44,408 nt of DNA from Entrophospora sp. SA101. Lineage: Eukaryota; Glomeromycota; Glomeromycetes; Entrophosporales; Entrophosporaceae. A model generated the notes under the pieces. That model was given only the letters and a program-made list of their open reading frames with translations. It ran no database searches and was not told the DNA's origin. Both the position numbers and the translations under genes were made by a program. Numbering within the stretch: position 1 is the stretch's first letter; each line of letters opens with the position of its first letter. Shown in pieces: positions 41,254 through 44,408 of this stretch. The stretch spans positions 52,835 through 97,242 of the forward strand of contig CAUDNR010004234.1 of assembly GCA_958430865.1 (NCBI GenBank). Reading direction: 5' to 3'.

Positions 41254-42898
41254 ATGTTAAAATATTTTCCTCGAGCAGTGCGCATATGGCTTTATGGAAC
41301 CGCGCTTTTTAGGTTTGTTATCTTGTCAGCATAATAAAGTTGTTGAACTCTCTAAAATTATTATTAATTAGAATCAACAATATTTATTATTTACGTAGTT
41401 TGGCGATTGGTATTAATGTAGTTCAGCTTTTATCAATGTTGATAATTCCATTTTCTAAAAGATTAGTATGGAAAATCAATTCTAGAAGTGCACATAGTAT
41501 GTGGTGGGTCATGCAAGTAAGTGAAAGATTATTAAATTATAATATCATTATATAATAAAAAAGAAGCGAAATAATCTGCTTTTAAATTTTGATTAATCAG
41601 TGGATATTTGAGGTAAATGAAAAAAAAAATTTTTAAATTAATTGATTGATTAGATCCTTTTGATTCTTTCTTAATTCTTTTTTTATTTTTCATTTTCCAA
41701 AAAGCGTCAACACAAAGGAAAGATTACATTTTCTGGTGATAAAATACCATCAAATGAGAGTGCAGTGGTAATAAGTAATCATCGATCATTTACAGATTTT
41801 TATATGTTACATTCAGTAGCTATACGTAAAAATATGTTACCTCATGTCAAATATTTTGCTAAAGATTCCTTAAAATATGTAAGATCTTATATTATTAGAA
41901 TCTTATTGAATATATTATATTATGTTAATATACATTATATGTATATAACTTGCAATTTTCATTCTTCATATTATGTTTAGATTCCATTCTTTGGATATGG
42001 TATGTGGGTAAGATTGAATTTGTTATTATTATTGTTGTTGTTATTTAATAATTTATAACAAGTATTTAATCTATTTTTATCTAACATAATTTATTCATTA
42101 GCTTATGGGAATGATTTTCATAAAAAGAAATTGGACTCAAGTAATTACATTTGGTCTTTTTTTTATTTATATTGAAGAAATAATTAATTATCATCTTTAA
42201 TTTTTTAAGGATCAAAGCCAATTAAGAAAAATATTTAAAAGAATTAAAGAATACGCAGCACCAATTTGGATTGTTAACTTTGTTGAAGGAACAAGAATGA
42301 CGCAAAAGAAATTATTAGATGTAAATAAACTAATCATTTTAAATCATTTAATCCATATTTAATCACCCACTCATATAATGGTTCCTTGAATTTTATATAA
42401 ACAGGGACAAGCATTTGCTAAAGAAAAAGGTATACCTATCCTACGACACCTTTTAGTACCTCGTACAAAAGGATTTGTTGCATGTATTCGTCAGTTAAGA
42501 AATACTCATGTAAAATATGTTTATGGTAAAATCTTCTCTTTAATATTATTATAAATTATTGATTGGAATGTGCAACGTTTAATATTGTATTCTATTATTT
42601 TGATTTTGATTTTGATTTTTTAGATTTTACGATTGCATATCGTCATTTGAAACAAGGATTATCATTTCCACCAAATCTTATTCAAGTTCATGCATACTCA
42701 AAAATCTCGCCACCATGGTCATTTCACATACATATGAAAAGATATGCAATTGAGGATTTGCCAAATGATGATGAACAATTAAAAGAATGGGTTAGTAAAA
42801 TATTTGTTGAAAAAGATAATTTGTTGGAGGATATGAAAATGAATTGGACAAATAGTGAAAAATTAGGTGCTATTGTAGAAGAAAAATTTTTTAATTAA
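41254..42898 (+). CDS. PlsC-family lysophospholipid acyltransferase
   Basis: Eight exons: 41254-41312, 41399-41516, 41705-41878, 41981-42007, 42102-42140, 42210-42320, 42405-42525 and 42624-42898, total 924 nt, 307 residues. The family transfers fatty acyl groups from acyl-CoA to lysophospholipids. Seen: an N-terminal hydrophobic segment (LAIGINVVQLLSMLIIPF), motif I as VVISNHRSFTDFYML (NHx4D with catalytic His and Asp), KYFAKDSLKYIPFFGYGMW and IFIKRNWTQ (motif II region), FVEGTR (motif III) and LLVPRTKGF (motif IV). Hydrophobic C-terminal membrane segments are less evident. VPRTKGF and the NHRS form favour the AGPAT3/4/5-LCLAT1 branch (lysophosphatidic acid or lysocardiolipin/lysophosphatidylinositol acyltransferases) over the bacterial-type PlsC; substrate is not determined. 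Borders are GT-AG and in frame throughout. Two exons are very small (27 and 39 nt). Confidence 0.85.
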
Positions 42899-44270
42899 TG
42901 AAGGGAGCATTGAAAGATACGAAAAATATTTATCATATCATATATATATAATTAAATATATATATATATATATAAATATGCAATATCTTCGGTGCAGTCA
43001 AAGTACATTCATTCATCCATATGGAGAGAGAAATGTTTGTTATTAAACGATATATATTAATAATATAGATAGATATAATTATAATTTAATTTATCATAAT
43101 TTTTTTTTTCAAGAATTTTTTTAAAAAAAAATTTTCATTAGAATAATTTTATAAAGAATAAATTTTTTGCTAATTTATTTAATTGTCATCAATAAAATAT
43201 ATACATCCGTTGAATTGTTGTTGATTAGAAAGATATTTTTTGCCAGTATTTTTTTGCTGCCTTGGGGATTCTATGTTGGGATATGTGTATTGGGATTGAT
43301 TGGCTTAATCATAATATTTGCGAAATTCAAATTAGCCAATCAGAATTTCATACCCAAACGCCTCATCCCAAAATTTTATAAAAAATATAAGGAAAAAGGC
43401 AGAATTTTGATTTTGAGATAGTGACATGATGTCTCAGCTTCAATAAGGAGTCCAATGAATACAATCAGTAATCATACACAGAAGTTTTTCTTGAATTTAT
43501 CAGAAAACACAATAAAAACAATGATACTCATTATCCAATAACACATTTAAACAGAAGAAAAAAACTATCTAATGCAATTTCTTTTGATAATATATTAAAA
43601 ATTAAGCTTTAAAATATCTAATAATTAATTAGGCTGCTATTTTAAAAGTGATACAAAGCCTATAACACAAAAAAAATTATACAAGAATTCCTGAATAGTA
43701 TTGCTGAAAGTTTTTGTTTCTTCTAAAAATAGCATGGCATATTATAAAAAAAAAATATGAAAAGATAAATAAAAAAAATATAGTAAAGTTATAGTTATAG
43801 TATAAGGGCAACGCAATAATAGCGAAGGAATTATTTATAATACAGTTAAAATATTTGGCATTTTACTTGCCAGTTTCTTCTATTGAAGAACTAGTTATCT
43901 AATGCTATAAACATTATATTTAATGTTCCTTTAAGACAAAATATAATTTATGAGAGTAGATAAAATTAGATTTTGTTGTTGAGTTAGTACAAGGCAATTG
44001 TGGAAGTAAGAGGACGGAAAGAAAAAAAGCATACGTTAATTAATGTTGCAAACAATGTATGTCAATACATGTATTCTAGCTGGCTGTGATGATCTCTCCG
44101 ATTAACTACCCTTCAAAAGTGGTTGAGTAAACAATACGCCAAAACTTGCCTTGTTGAAAGGCTCATTAACGGCCCTTCTGGAAATTTGTTTTTATAAATT
44201 TCTATCCCTGTACTATATTTTTTACCCTGGTTCTAAAACTTATTTGCCATTACACAAAAATTTGGATGGT
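42899..44270. other. Gene-poor end region
   Basis: A TA run at about 42930-42975 follows the acyltransferase gene. A frame at 43167-43421 lacks a convincing ATG; it encodes one hydrophobic segment (FFASIFLLPWGFYVGICVLG onward) and a basic tail (YKKYKEKGRILILR). It may be part of a repeat rather than a gene, and I do not recognise it. I see nothing further up to 44270. Confidence 0.4.
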
Positions 44271-44408
44271 ATGGTGCAAGTCACCTAGTCCCGCAACTTG
44301 CTGCGCCTCGTGGCCAATTTTGGGAAAAATCATCAAAACTCAGAAATTGTAAGTTATGCTCAAAAATGCAATAAAATTTTATATCATGTGACCTTTAATG
44401 GTGATACA
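44271..44408 (+). repeat. Dispersed repeat, partner of 29413-29550 (runs off window)
   Basis: It starts 'tatggtgcaagtcacctagt' and follows 29413-29550 nearly base for base to the end of the window, with substitutions such as 'atatcatgtgacc' for 'atatcacgtgagc'. It continues beyond the window. Confidence 0.85.

Noticed and set aside
43167..43421. 84-codon membrane-like frame as a gene
   Set aside because: No convincing ATG, no family match and repeat-like nucleotide pattern; recorded only within the end-region entry.
29413..44408. LTR retrotransposon bounded by the two 138-bp repeats
   Set aside because: The interior holds several unrelated host genes and no gag, protease, reverse transcriptase or integrase.

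Overview
The window is strongly AT-rich eukaryotic DNA with short GT-AG introns, ordinary fungal housekeeping genes and many degraded repeat-family genes. The genes (an NTE1-type lysophospholipase, a Cue1-like CUE protein, PRP6, a PQ-loop protein) together with PIF1-helicase, DUF6589-like, Tigger and kinase-like relics fit an arbuscular mycorrhizal fungus (Glomeromycotina, Rhizophagus-like). That assignment is inference from gene content; no marker gene is present.

Layout. 1-5.1 kb: tandem repeats, then copy 1 of a composite repeat carrying a RING-like relic, a frameshifted DUF6589-like gene, a deleted Tigger element and a broken PIF1 helicase. 5.1-10.4 kb: gene-poor, with tandem duplications, two clear MITEs, a copied piece of a gene 5' flank, and relics of a C2H2 zinc-finger gene and a kinase. 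10.44-14.24 kb: an apparently intact 12-exon PRP6/Prp1 splicing-factor gene. 14.47-17.73 kb: NTE1, well preserved but cut off before its catalytic patatin domain, where it runs into a Tigger end and a 10-N gap. 17.8-22.8 kb: copy 2 of the composite repeat, almost identical to copy 1. 22.8-29.7 kb: repeats, a Tc1/mariner relic, one intact five-exon CUE gene on the minus strand (25.18-26.14 kb), foldback repeats, and a second 10-N gap. 29.7-33.1 kb: copy 3, rearranged and inverted, holding a full-length 2.5 kb Tigger element with an uninterrupted transposase frame. 33.4-37.9 kb: three plus-strand host genes (NDUFAF2-like complex I assembly factor, a 616-residue polyQ/Ser-Pro protein of unknown function, a PQ-loop membrane protein). 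38-41 kb: MITEs and a decayed multigene-family relic, one MITE keeping perfect target-site duplications. 41.25-42.90 kb: an eight-exon PlsC-family acyltransferase. The end is gene-poor and stops inside a repeat also present at 29.4 kb.

The host genes form no operon or pathway cluster. NTE1 (deacylation of phosphatidylcholine) and the acyltransferase (reacylation of lysophospholipids) both concern phospholipid turnover, but they lie 24 kb apart and I draw no functional link. The most notable theme is the composite PIF1/DUF6589-like/Tigger repeat: both assembly gaps and the broken end of NTE1 lie at its copies, so assembly artefact and genuine recent mobilisation must be separated before biology is inferred. 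I found no convincing wholly new system.
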